From: T1Sed10-7 sp047921175
GTDB taxonomy: Bacteria; Actinomycetota; Nitriliruptoria; Nitriliruptorales; Nitriliruptoraceae
Length of the DNA: 13,117 nt
Reading direction: 5' to 3'
NCBI GenBank assembly: GCA_047921175.1
Contig: JBLRWQ010000078.1
Location: 1-13,117 of the forward strand
This document shows, piece by piece, positions 6,575 through 12,631 of the stretch (the first letter of the stretch is position 1; every line of letters starts with the position of its first letter). Position numbers and translations under genes: made by a program. The notes below the pieces were generated by a model. That model made no database searches. It saw nothing but the letters and a program-made list of their open reading frames with translations, and was not told the origin of the DNA.

Positions 6575-7642
6575 TTACCAGGCGCGCGCGTACGGCTCGG
6601 GCGGCGGCAGGTCCTCCCCCGCGCCGAGCGCCACCGCAGCCCGGCGCGGCCAGTAGGGATCGCGCAACGACGCACGGGCCTGCAGCACGAGGTCGGCCGC
6701 CCCGGTGGTCAGGACCGTCTCGGCCTGGGCGGGCTCGGTGAGCATCCCGACCGCGGCGGTCGCCACCTCGGCGCCCGCGCGGATGCGGGCCGCGAGCGGG
6801 ACCTGGTAGCCGGGCCCGACCGGGATCCGGACCCCGGGCACGGCACCACCGGAGCTGCAGTCGATCAGGTCGGCCCCGTCGGCGACGAGCCAGCGCGCCA
6901 CCTGGACCGAGTCCTCCACCGTGAGCCCGCCGTCGACCCAGTCGGTGGCCGACAGCCGGACCAGCACCGGCGCCCGGTCCGGCCAGACCTCGCGGATCGC
7001 GCGGACCACCTCGCGGACGAGCCGCGCCCGGCCGGCCAGGTCCCCGCCGTACGCGTCGTCGCGGTGGTTGGTGAGTGGCGAGAGGAAGCTGTGGAGGAGG
7101 TAGCCGTGGGCGGCGTGGACCTCGACCGCGTCGACGCCGATGTCGCGTGCGCGGGCCGCTGCTGAACGGAAGGCCGACACGATGCCGGCGAGCTCCGGGC
7201 CGGTCAGCGCCCGGGGCACCGGCAGGTGGTCGTCGAAGGCCTCGGGGCTCGGGCCGACCACCGGCCAGCCGCCATCCGCGGGCACGACCGGGCCGCCGCC
7301 CTGCCACGGCGGGGCGGTCGAGGCCTTGCGGCCGGCGTGGCCGAGCTGGACACCGGTCGCGGCACCCGCAGCACGGATCGCGGCCACGGTCGGTTCCAAC
7401 GCCGCGGCCTGGGCGTCGTCGTACAGGCCGAGGTCGGCCGGCGAGATGCGGCCCTCGGGGACGACGGCGGTCGCCTCGGTGCAGACCAGGCCGTAGCCGC
7501 CGACCGCCCGGGAGACGAGGTGGACGTGGTGCCAGTCGTTGGCCAGGCCGTCGACGGCCTGGTACTGGCACATCGGCGCGACGCCGAGGCGGTTGCGCAG
7601 GGTCAGGCCCCGCAGCCGGAACGGGGTGAACAGCCGGGCCAT
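6575..7642 (-). CDS. NADH:flavin oxidoreductase, old yellow enzyme of XenA/YqjM class
   Basis: The 355-aa FMN-dependent TIM-barrel ene-reductase reduces activated C=C bonds (enones, maleimides, some nitro compounds) with NAD(P)H in related enzymes. The N-terminus VAPMCQYQAVDGLANDWHHVHL closely follows XenA, with redox-tuning C25 and active-site Y27. LGHAGRKAS (100-108) and the substrate-anion-binding pair H176/H179 in EVHAAHGYLLHSFLSP, with Y181, are present. FMN-phosphate loops appear in the C-terminal half (VGMLTEPAQAE, LVLQARASLRDP). The C-terminal PPPEPYARAW supplies the family's terminal Tyr/Trp. The ATG at 7642 shares one base with the stop of the upstream ATP-grasp gene (TGATG), pointing to translational coupling. 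The ATP-grasp partner hints at a small-molecule pathway, but the natural substrate is unknown. Confidence 0.94.
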   Translation of the reverse strand: MARLFTPFRLRGLTLRNRLGVAPMCQYQAVDGLANDWHHVHLVSRAVGGYGLVCTEATAVVPEGRISPADLGLYDDAQAAALEPTVAAIRAAGAATGVQLGHAGRKASTAPPWQGGGPVVPADGGWPVVGPSPEAFDDHLPVPRALTGPELAGIVSAFRSAAARARDIGVDAVEVHAAHGYLLHSFLSPLTNHRDDAYGGDLAGRARLVREVVRAIREVWPDRAPVLVRLSATDWVDGGLTVEDSVQVARWLVADGADLIDCSSGGAVPGVRIPVGPGYQVPLAARIRAGAEVATAAVGMLTEPAQAETVLTTGAADLVLQARASLRDPYWPRRAAVALGAGEDLPPPEPYARAW

Positions 7643-8523
7643 CAGGTCACGCTCCGACCGGCTGCCTCGGGCGCGAGGCGTCGCTCCAACGCGGCCACGA
7701 GCCGTTCGGCTGCACCGTCGGCGAGGTCGAGGTAGAGCGCCGGCTCGGTGGCCTCGAGCTCGGTCAGCAGCCACGTCCCGACCTCGTCGCGGAGCAGGTC
7801 CACCCGGGCGTAGAGCAGGTCGTGCCCGGTGGCGGCCACGACCCAGCGCGCGAGCGCTGCGACGTCCGCCGGGACCTCGGCCAGCGGCTCGTAGACCCCG
7901 CCGTGCTCGATCTGGACCAGGAAGGAGTCGGGCGCCGGCCGCTTCCAGACGGCGTGGCTCACCTCGCCGCCGAGCACGATGACGCTCAGCTCGCCCTCGG
8001 TCCGCACCGTCGGCAGGTAGGGCTGCACCATCGCATCGCCGGCGGCGGTCAGGGCGTCGAGCGCGGCCTGGCCCTCGCTCGCCCGGACGCGGACGACCCC
8101 GTCGCTGCCGGCCCCCACCGCCGGCTTGCACACCACCTCGTCCCAGCCCCGGCTCGCAGCCAGCTCGGCCAGGTCGGCCCGGTCCCCCCGCGCCAGCCAG
8201 GCGGTGGGCACGATCGGAGCACCGCGCTCCTCGAGTTCCAGCAGGTAGGACTTATGGGTGTTCCAGCGCAGCACGTCGGCCGGGTTGTGCAGGACGGTGA
8301 CGGTCGCGACCCGGTCTGCCCAGGCCAGGTAGGCCTCACGCTGGGGGTGGTAGTTCCAGGTGGAGCGCACCACGACCACGTCCGGCGCGGCCCAGTCCAC
8401 GCCCGGGTCGTCCCAGGCCGCGAGCGTGGCCCGGTGCCCCGCCGCCTCCAGCGCGGCGAGCAGCGGCGCGTCGTCCTGGTCGAGGGCTTCCTGATCCAGC
8501 GCGGTGGCGACGGCGACGTGCAC
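7642..8523 (-). CDS. ATP-grasp domain ligase of unknown substrate (glutathione-synthetase/RimK-like fold)
   Basis: The predicted 293-aa protein has an N-terminal Rossmann-like half containing VVVRSTWNYHPQREAYLAWAD (50-70) and NPADVLRWNTHKSYLLELEE (80-99). The ATP-grasp region follows: EVVCKPAVGAGSDGVVR (129-145) with the nucleotide-binding Lys and glycine-rich loop, the hinge MVQPYL (165-170), EGELSVIVLGGEVSHAVWKR (177-196), and the metal-ligand strand ELEATEPALYLDL (255-267), where Glu and the catalytic region normally lie. Such enzymes join a carboxylate to an amine through an acyl phosphate; here neither partner can be inferred. The GTG start at 8523 has only a weak CGGAG upstream. The gene is first of the block, coupled to the old yellow enzyme gene and divergent from ppk2. 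A peptide or amino-acid ligase is the best guess. Confidence 0.87.
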   Translation of the reverse strand: MHVAVATALDQEALDQDDAPLLAALEAAGHRATLAAWDDPGVDWAAPDVVVVRSTWNYHPQREAYLAWADRVATVTVLHNPADVLRWNTHKSYLLELEERGAPIVPTAWLARGDRADLAELAASRGWDEVVCKPAVGAGSDGVVRVRASEGQAALDALTAAGDAMVQPYLPTVRTEGELSVIVLGGEVSHAVWKRPAPDSFLVQIEHGGVYEPLAEVPADVAALARWVVAATGHDLLYARVDLLRDEVGTWLLTELEATEPALYLDLADGAAERLVAALERRLAPEAAGRSVT

Positions 8524-8559
8524 GGCAGCGCTCCGGGGCGGGTGGCGAGGTGGAGCGCG

Positions 8560-8599
8560 ACGCTACCCAGCGCCCGCGACACCGCTGTCGCCCTAGCCT
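8560..8599. promoter_or_regulatory. Divergent promoter region between ATP-grasp gene and ppk2
   Basis: The 111-bp gap holds TAGCGT on minus (8565-8560), a candidate -10 for the ATP-grasp gene, and TAGCCT on + (8594-8599), a candidate -10 for ppk2. Between them lies a perfect inverted repeat GCGACA-CCGC-TGTCGC (8576-8591). Its position suits an operator serving both directions. No convincing -35 hexamers are visible, so the call is tentative. Confidence 0.33.
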
Positions 8600-8634
8600 C
8601 GGTGCCCCCGACCACGACGACCAACGAGGACGGC

Positions 8635-9438
8635 ATGCTCGAGGAGCTCAGGGTGCAGCCCGGCGAGCCGGCCCGGCTCGCGGACCGCGAGACCCGCAGC
8701 CGGCTCGGACTCGGGAAGAAGCAGGACGGCTACGCGCGCCTCGCCGAGCTCCAGGACGAGCTGCGCATCCTCCAGGCCCACCTGTTCGCGGAGTCGGCCC
8801 GGTCGGTCCTGCTGATCCTGCAGGGCATGGACTCCTCGGGCAAGGACTCCACGATCCGGCGCGTGTTCGAGGGGGTCAACCCGCAGGGCGTGTGGGTGCG
8901 CGGGTTCGGTCGCCCGGAGGAAGCCGAGCTGGCGCGGGACTACCTCTGGCGCATCCACCGGGACGTCCCACGGCGGGGCAAGATCGGCATCTTCAACCGC
9001 TCCCACTACGAGGATGTCGGGGTGGTCCGGGTGACCGAGCTGGTCCCGCCGGAGGTCTGGCAGCGCCGCTACCGGCACATCCGCGAGTTCGAGCGCATGC
9101 TCACCGACGAGGGCACCACGATCTGCAAGGTCTGGTTGCACATCTCGCACGACGAGCAACGCGAGCGCCTGCAACGCCGCATCGACGACCCGGAGCGCAA
9201 CTGGAAGTTCGAACCGGCCGACATCGAGGCGCGGCGCGACTGGCCGCTGTACCAGGCCGCCTACGAGGAGGCGATCACGCAGACCTCCACCGACTGGGCC
9301 CCGTGGTACGTCGTCCCGGCCGACCGTCGGTGGGCCCGAGACGTCGCCATCGCGCAGTTGCTGGTGGACACGCTGCGTCGCATGGACCCGCAGCTGCCGC
9401 CGGCGGACCCGCGCCTGCGCGGCATCACGATCAGCTGA
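8635..9438 (+). CDS. ppk2: Polyphosphate:nucleotide phosphotransferase, PPK2 class III type
   Basis: The 267-aa kinase moves phosphate from polyphosphate to nucleotides; class III members act on both AMP and ADP. The P-loop is GMDSSGKDS (64-72), followed by TIRRVFEGVNPQGVWVRGF. The Walker B-like strand is GKIGIFNRSHYEDV (115-128). The Asn in FNRS, where classes I and II have FDRS, argues for class III. The lid helix ERLQRRIDDPERNWKF (177-192) carries the usual basic residues that bind polyphosphate, and WAPWYVVPADRRWARDVAIA (221-240) closes the fold. Length fits the family. The ATG at 8635 has GAGGA upstream. The frame is open for a further 271 codons, but those lie antisense to the ATP-grasp gene and carry no domain. 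It converges with a small PAS-like gene. Confidence 0.95.
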   Translation: MLEELRVQPGEPARLADRETRSRLGLGKKQDGYARLAELQDELRILQAHLFAESARSVLLILQGMDSSGKDSTIRRVFEGVNPQGVWVRGFGRPEEAELARDYLWRIHRDVPRRGKIGIFNRSHYEDVGVVRVTELVPPEVWQRRYRHIREFERMLTDEGTTICKVWLHISHDEQRERLQRRIDDPERNWKFEPADIEARRDWPLYQAAYEEAITQTSTDWAPWYVVPADRRWARDVAIAQLLVDTLRRMDPQLPPADPRLRGITIS

Positions 9439-9457
9439 CCGACAACACGATCAGCTG
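9426..9457. repeat. 12-bp direct repeat spanning two convergent gene ends
   Basis: CACGATCAGCTG is found at 9426-9437 and again at 9446-9457. The first copy encodes the last residues of PPK2 and runs into its stop. The second copy contains, on the other strand, the stop of the PAS-like gene. Each copy holds the palindrome CAGCTG, so the pair can also fold as a weak hairpin. It may be a small duplication. Confidence 0.5.
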
Positions 9458-9876
9458 GCCGGCGCTTCGCCCTCGGGCTCCGGGTCGACCAGCTCGTCGA
9501 CGGTGGTGACCGTCACCACACCCGAGCCATCCTCAGCGGCCCAGAGCACGGTACGGATCCGGGCCTGCTTGCCGCCCGCGGCACGGGCGGCACCGCGGAA
9601 CTCCACGGACTCCCCCCGCCGGGCGACCTCCATCGCCGCCTCGAACCGGCTCAGGTCGCGAGACACGAGCGCCTGTCGCGCGTCGATGCCATCATCGAGC
9701 CCCGGCCAGACCGCCGCGATGGAGCCGCCACCCACCTCGAGCGCCCAGCGCGACCGGAGGTCGTCGCCGAGCATGGCGACGAGCGCGTCCTCTCGCACGG
9801 CGAGCAGCCCCTCCAGGTGGCGGAAGGCCACGCCGGACAGCAGCGCTTCGAGGCGCTCCATGTCCTGCGGCTCCAT
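9451..9876 (-). CDS. Small PAS-like protein, function unknown
   Basis: The 141-aa soluble protein is not in a family I can name firmly. The N-terminal half is helical (MERLEALLSGVAFRHLEGLL). A segment around residues 42-60 (SRWALEVGGGSIAAVWPGLD) follows, and the C-terminal half reads like the second half of a PAS domain. There, SRDLSRFEAAMEVARRGES (72-90) resembles the connecting helix and VEFRGAARAAGGKQ, RIRTVLWAAEDG and VVTVTTVDEL resemble the last three strands. No kinase, cyclase or DNA-binding domain is attached, so it would be a stand-alone sensor or adaptor. The ATG at 9876 has GGAGGGGG upstream; Met6 is an alternative. It lies 82 bp after the omega-amidase gene with a possible promoter between. 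The PAS assignment is inference from pattern only. Confidence 0.72.
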   Translation of the reverse strand: MEPQDMERLEALLSGVAFRHLEGLLAVREDALVAMLGDDLRSRWALEVGGGSIAAVWPGLDDGIDARQALVSRDLSRFEAAMEVARRGESVEFRGAARAAGGKQARIRTVLWAAEDGSGVVTVTTVDELVDPEPEGEAPAS

Positions 9877-9936
9877 CTCGCCCCCCTCCCCGTTGTCGTC
9901 CACGGCTCCCCTCTGGGGCCCGGGCGTCGGCCTCAC

Positions 9937-9942
9937 ACGGTA
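9937..9942 (-). promoter_or_regulatory. Possible -10 element (TACCGT) of the PAS-like gene
   Basis: TACCGT on minus fits TANNNT and lies about 60 bases before the ATG at 9876, inside the 82-bp gap after the omega-amidase stop. No matching -35 was identified. Confidence 0.28.
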
Positions 9943-9958
9943 GCTCACGGGCGGGACA

Positions 9959-10726
9959 TCACGACACGTCCGGGCGCCGATCGGCGCGGAAGGGGAAGCG
10001 TTCTCGGACGGCCTCGACCACGGCGGCATCGAGGTCGGCCAGCAGCACCGCCTCCTGCCCCGCAGCAGCGGCCAGGACCTCCCCCGCGGGGTCGACGATG
10101 CGGCTGTCCCCCGCGTACTCCAGCTCACCGCCGACGCCCACCCGGTTGACGCCGACGACGTAGGTCTGGTTCTCGATCGCGCGGGCGTCCAGCAGGCTTC
10201 GCCAGTGGTGACGTCGGGCCGCGGGCCAGTTGGCGACCACCACCTCGACATCCGCGGGCGGGGTGCGGCGCCAGTACAGCGGGGCGAACCTGAGGTCGTA
10301 GCAGACCGACAACCCGACCTGGAGCCCGCCCAGCTCGATGGCCACCGGTGTGGCACCGGACCGGAACCGCTCGTGTTCACCGGCGTAGGAGAACGGGTGG
10401 AGCTTGTCGTAGCGCGCCCGCAGCCCGTCACGGTCGGCGACGAGCAGGCTGTTGGTCGCGAGGCCGTCCCCGGCACGCAGCGCGACCGAGCCGGCGAGCA
10501 CGACGCGGTGAGCAGCGGCCTGCTCCTGCAGCCACGTCGCGGTCGGGCCGTCCTCGGCCTCGGCCGTGCGGTGGGTCGCCATGGAGAACCCGGTGGCGAA
10601 CATCTCCGTCAGCACGACGAGCTCGGCACCGGCATCCGCCGCCCGTGCCACGAGCGGGACGAGGTGCCGGCAGGTGGCGTCGCGGTCCTCCCAGACGATG
10701 TCGTGCTGGATGGCGGCGATCCTCAT
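9959..10726 (-). CDS. Carbon-nitrogen hydrolase, YafV/NIT2-type omega-amidase
   Basis: The 255-aa nitrilase-superfamily amidase is almost the same length as E. coli YafV (256 aa). The catalytic triad is clear: E41 in VLTEMFATGFSM, K108 in RYDKLHPFSY, and C142 in VCYDLRFAPLYWR. ANWPAARRHHWRSLLDARAI (165-184), followed by ENQTYVVGVNRVG, and AGDSRIVDPAGEVLA (205-219) are near-diagnostic for YafV/NIT2. These enzymes hydrolyse alpha-ketoglutaramate and alpha-ketosuccinamate, completing glutamine transamination and methionine salvage, or repair deaminated glutathione in related NIT1 enzymes. The ATG at 10726 overlaps the stop of the tetR gene by four bases (ATGA), so the two are translationally coupled. 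No transaminase or salvage gene is adjacent. Confidence 0.94.
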   Translation of the reverse strand: MRIAAIQHDIVWEDRDATCRHLVPLVARAADAGAELVVLTEMFATGFSMATHRTAEAEDGPTATWLQEQAAAHRVVLAGSVALRAGDGLATNSLLVADRDGLRARYDKLHPFSYAGEHERFRSGATPVAIELGGLQVGLSVCYDLRFAPLYWRRTPPADVEVVVANWPAARRHHWRSLLDARAIENQTYVVGVNRVGVGGELEYAGDSRIVDPAGEVLAAAAGQEAVLLADLDAAVVEAVRERFPFRADRRPDVS

Positions 10727-11406
10727 GGGGTCGACTCCTGCTCGGTCGGGGCCGCGGCAGCGGCGCGGGCGGCCCGCGCGGCGCGCGCCCGTCGGGACCG
10801 GGAACGCGGCACCGGGTCGGGCTGCAGGCCACGCAGTCCGTGCCACAGCAGGTTCACGACGTGCGCCGCGACCTGGTCGCGCGGGAGGTCCCGGTGGTCC
10901 AGCCACCACTCGCCCACGTGCGCCACCGCACCGACCAGCATCAGGGCGTACATCGGGGCGGTCTCCGCGTCGAAGCCCTGGTCGCCGAAACCCTCGACGA
11001 GCTGGGTCTCGGCCCGGGCCGCGACATCGGACATCACGGAGGCGAACGAGCCGCCGGTCATCCCCATCGGGGCATCCCGGATCAGGACCCGGAACCCCTC
11101 CTCATGCTCCTCGATGTAGGCCAGGAAGGCATCCGCCGCGTCCTCGGCCACCGCGCGCGGGTCACGCGCGTCGAAGGCCGCGGCCAGCGAGGCGGTCAGG
11201 CGGCGGACCTCTCGGTCGACGACGACCGCGTAGACGCCCTGCTTGCCCCCGAAGTGCTGGTAGACGACGGGCTTGCTGACCCCGGCCCGCTCGGCGATCT
11301 CCTCGATCGAGGTGGCCTCGAAGCCGCGCTCGGCGAACACCGACCGGGCCACCCCGACCAGCTGCTCCCGCCGCTCCTGTGCGGTCATCCGCACGCGCTT
11401 GGACAC
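10723..11406 (-). CDS. TetR/AcrR family transcriptional regulator
   Basis: The 227-aa predicted repressor has an N-terminal helix-turn-helix domain with the family pattern: RREQLVGVARSVFAERGFEA (12-31), TSIEEIAERAGVSKPVVYQHF (32-52) and GGKQGVYAVVV (53-63). The ligand-binding domain is all-helical and ends near residue 200 (LLWHGLRGLQ). It finishes in an unusual Arg/Ser then Ala-rich tail (RSRSRRARAARAARAAAAAP). The GTG at 11406 has GGAGG seven bases upstream; Met7 is an alternative. It overlaps the omega-amidase start by 4 bp and is divergent from the phosphatase gene. An inverted repeat in that 80-bp gap is a likely operator, so autoregulation is expected. The ligand is unknown. Confidence 0.93.
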   Translation of the reverse strand: MSKRVRMTAQERREQLVGVARSVFAERGFEATSIEEIAERAGVSKPVVYQHFGGKQGVYAVVVDREVRRLTASLAAAFDARDPRAVAEDAADAFLAYIEEHEEGFRVLIRDAPMGMTGGSFASVMSDVAARAETQLVEGFGDQGFDAETAPMYALMLVGAVAHVGEWWLDHRDLPRDQVAAHVVNLLWHGLRGLQPDPVPRSRSRRARAARAARAAAAAPTEQESTP

Positions 11407-11446
11407 CTCGCCGCCTCCGACCGTCGGGCCACGCGACCCGGTGAGC

Positions 11447-11486
11447 GACCGACCGTAGCGGCGGGCACCCGGCTACGGTGTCGGTC
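11447..11486. promoter_or_regulatory. Inverted repeat and mirrored promoters between tetR and the phosphatase gene
   Basis: The arm at 11447-11459 (GACCGA then CCGTAGC) and the arm at 11472-11486 (GCTACGG, TG, TCGGTC) are inverted copies apart from a 2-base insertion, with a 12-base spacer. Each arm carries TACGGT reading outward: on + at 11474-11479, and on minus at 11457-11452. The + copy ends seven bases before the GTG at 11487, the spacing of a leaderless promoter. The minus copy lies 45 bases before the tetR GTG. A TetR-type dimer site overlapping both -10 elements is the natural reading. Confidence 0.55.
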
Positions 11487-12359
11487 GTGACCTCCTCCGC
11501 TCCCGCACCGGACCCGGGGCGCGACGCGCCTGTGGTGCGCCGGGCCCGCACCGTCCTCGACGATGCCCTCGATGAGGTCGCGGGCTGGCTGCTGGACCGC
11601 AGCGGCGAGCTCGAGGTGATCACGAAGGCGGACGGCACCCCGGTCTCGGATGCCGACCGCGAGGTGGATGACCGGCTCCGGGCCCGCCTGCAGACGGCCT
11701 TCCCGGACCACGGGGTCCTGTCGGAGGAGCGCAACACCGTCGCGCCGTCGACCCGGTGGACGTGGGTGATCGACCCGATCGACGGCACGTCGAACTACGT
11801 CACCCGGGTGCCCTACTGGTGCATCTCCGTCGCGCTGCTGCGGGACGGCGAGCCGGTGCTGGGGGTCGTGGACGCGCCGGTCCTCGGTCGGCGGTACACC
11901 GCCGTGGCCGGGCAGGGCGCCGAGGTCGTCAGCCGCTCGAGCTCGCTCGACGGCCACCAGCAGCGGCCGCGGAGCCGGCTGCTGCACGTCCGGCAACCCG
12001 TCGACTGGCGTGATCGGCGCAACCGGCACGTCCCGTTGATGCTCACCACCGGCACCGCGAAGCGGGCACCACGCGCGGGCGTCGCCCTCAACCTGCGGGT
12101 GATGGGCTCGACCGCGCTGGACATGGCGCTGGTCGCCGAGGGTGTGGCCGCAGCCTCGATCGCCACGGTGCCGAAGGTCTGGGATATCGCCGCCGGGATC
12201 CTGCTCGTGCGTGAGGCCGGCGGGGTGACGCTGACCGTGGAGGGTGAGCCGCTGCTCCCGCTGTCCCCCGGCGTGGAGCAGGAGGGTCGCGCCGCGATGA
12301 TCGTCGCCGGCCCGGAGGCGAGCTACCTGCAGGAGATGGCCGTCGCCCTGCTCGGCTGA
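11487..12359 (+). CDS. Inositol monophosphatase family protein
   Basis: The 290-aa Mg-dependent, lithium-sensitive-type phosphatase shows the family metal motifs: ITKADGTPVSDADREVDD (45-62), LSEE with E80/E81, DPIDGTSNY (96-104) with D96 and D99, and the C-terminal VWDIAAGILLVREAGG (231-246) with D233. Substrates in the family include inositol phosphate, fructose-1,6-bisphosphate, histidinol phosphate and PAP; sequence alone does not choose among them. DPIDGTSNYVTRVPYWCISV favours the IMPase/HisN branch over PAP phosphatase. I start at GTG 11487 because TACGGT lies exactly seven bases upstream with no ribosome-binding site, as in leaderless actinobacterial genes. GTG 11478 is an alternative adding three residues. 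The gene is divergent from tetR and shares its operator-like repeat. A perfect hairpin follows the stop. Confidence 0.92.
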   Translation: MTSSAPAPDPGRDAPVVRRARTVLDDALDEVAGWLLDRSGELEVITKADGTPVSDADREVDDRLRARLQTAFPDHGVLSEERNTVAPSTRWTWVIDPIDGTSNYVTRVPYWCISVALLRDGEPVLGVVDAPVLGRRYTAVAGQGAEVVSRSSSLDGHQQRPRSRLLHVRQPVDWRDRRNRHVPLMLTTGTAKRAPRAGVALNLRVMGSTALDMALVAEGVAAASIATVPKVWDIAAGILLVREAGGVTLTVEGEPLLPLSPGVEQEGRAAMIVAGPEASYLQEMAVALLG

Positions 12360-12417
12360 GTGAGGTGTCGGCCCGCAACGTCCCGGACGAGTGACCGGCC
12401 TCGCACGACCACGACGA

Positions 12418-12447
12418 GAGCCCGTGACGATCGCTCGTCACGGGCTC
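12418..12447 (+). terminator. Strong intrinsic-type terminator after the phosphatase gene
   Basis: GAGCCCGTGACGA pairs perfectly with TCGTCACGGGCTC, a 13-bp stem with the loop TCGC, 58 bases past the stop codon. There is no T-tract, as is usual in actinobacterial terminators. Being symmetrical it may also stop ssrA read-through from the other side. Confidence 0.8.
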
Positions 12448-12548
12448 CTCGCGTGCTGCAGCGCGACGATGCGCGGGTGGTTCGTGGATGGTGCCGGACG
12501 GGACCCGTACCCCGCCCCCCTTGGTGGGAGCGTGGCGGTCGCCCGTCC

Positions 12549-12582
12549 CCACCGCTCGGCCCTTGACGGCCGGTCGCGGTGG
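12549..12582. other. Two-part hairpin in the gap between phosphatase gene and ssrA
   Basis: An outer stem CCACCGC/GCGGTGG (7 bp) encloses an inner stem CGGCC/GGCCG (5 bp) across a small internal loop. It lies 50 bases past the end of ssrA on that gene's strand and could be a second terminator. There is no coding evidence in this gap. Confidence 0.35.
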
Positions 12583-12604
12583 TGCGTTCCATCACACGAG
12601 CTGG

Positions 12605-12629
12605 GGAGCGGTCGGTGGGCGGCCGCTCC
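12605..12629 (-). terminator. Terminator directly after tmRNA
   Basis: A 10-bp stem (one T-G pair) with a 5-base loop, GGAGCGGTCG paired to CGGCCGCTCC, begins right at the tmRNA 3' end. The immediate junction suggests it both terminates transcription and sets the 3' end for trimming. It has no T-tract. Confidence 0.65.
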
Positions 12630-12631
12630 GG

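Noticed and set aside
5892..7571. Long minus-strand frame that would fuse about 365 residues to BioY
   Set aside because: The extra part is a frame-shifted reading of the old yellow enzyme gene and is Arg/Pro-rich. The GTG at 6473 has a clear ribosome-binding site and matches BioY length.
7822..8634. In-frame upstream extension of ppk2 giving a 538-aa protein
   Set aside because: The extension lies antisense to the ATP-grasp gene and has no domain. PPK2 class III proteins begin near the ATG at 8635, which has a ribosome-binding site.
10740..10800. GCG/GCC-rich repetitive stretch in the tetR 3' end as a possible tandem repeat
   Set aside because: It is low-complexity Arg/Ala coding sequence with no regular repeat unit, noted only as a protein tail.
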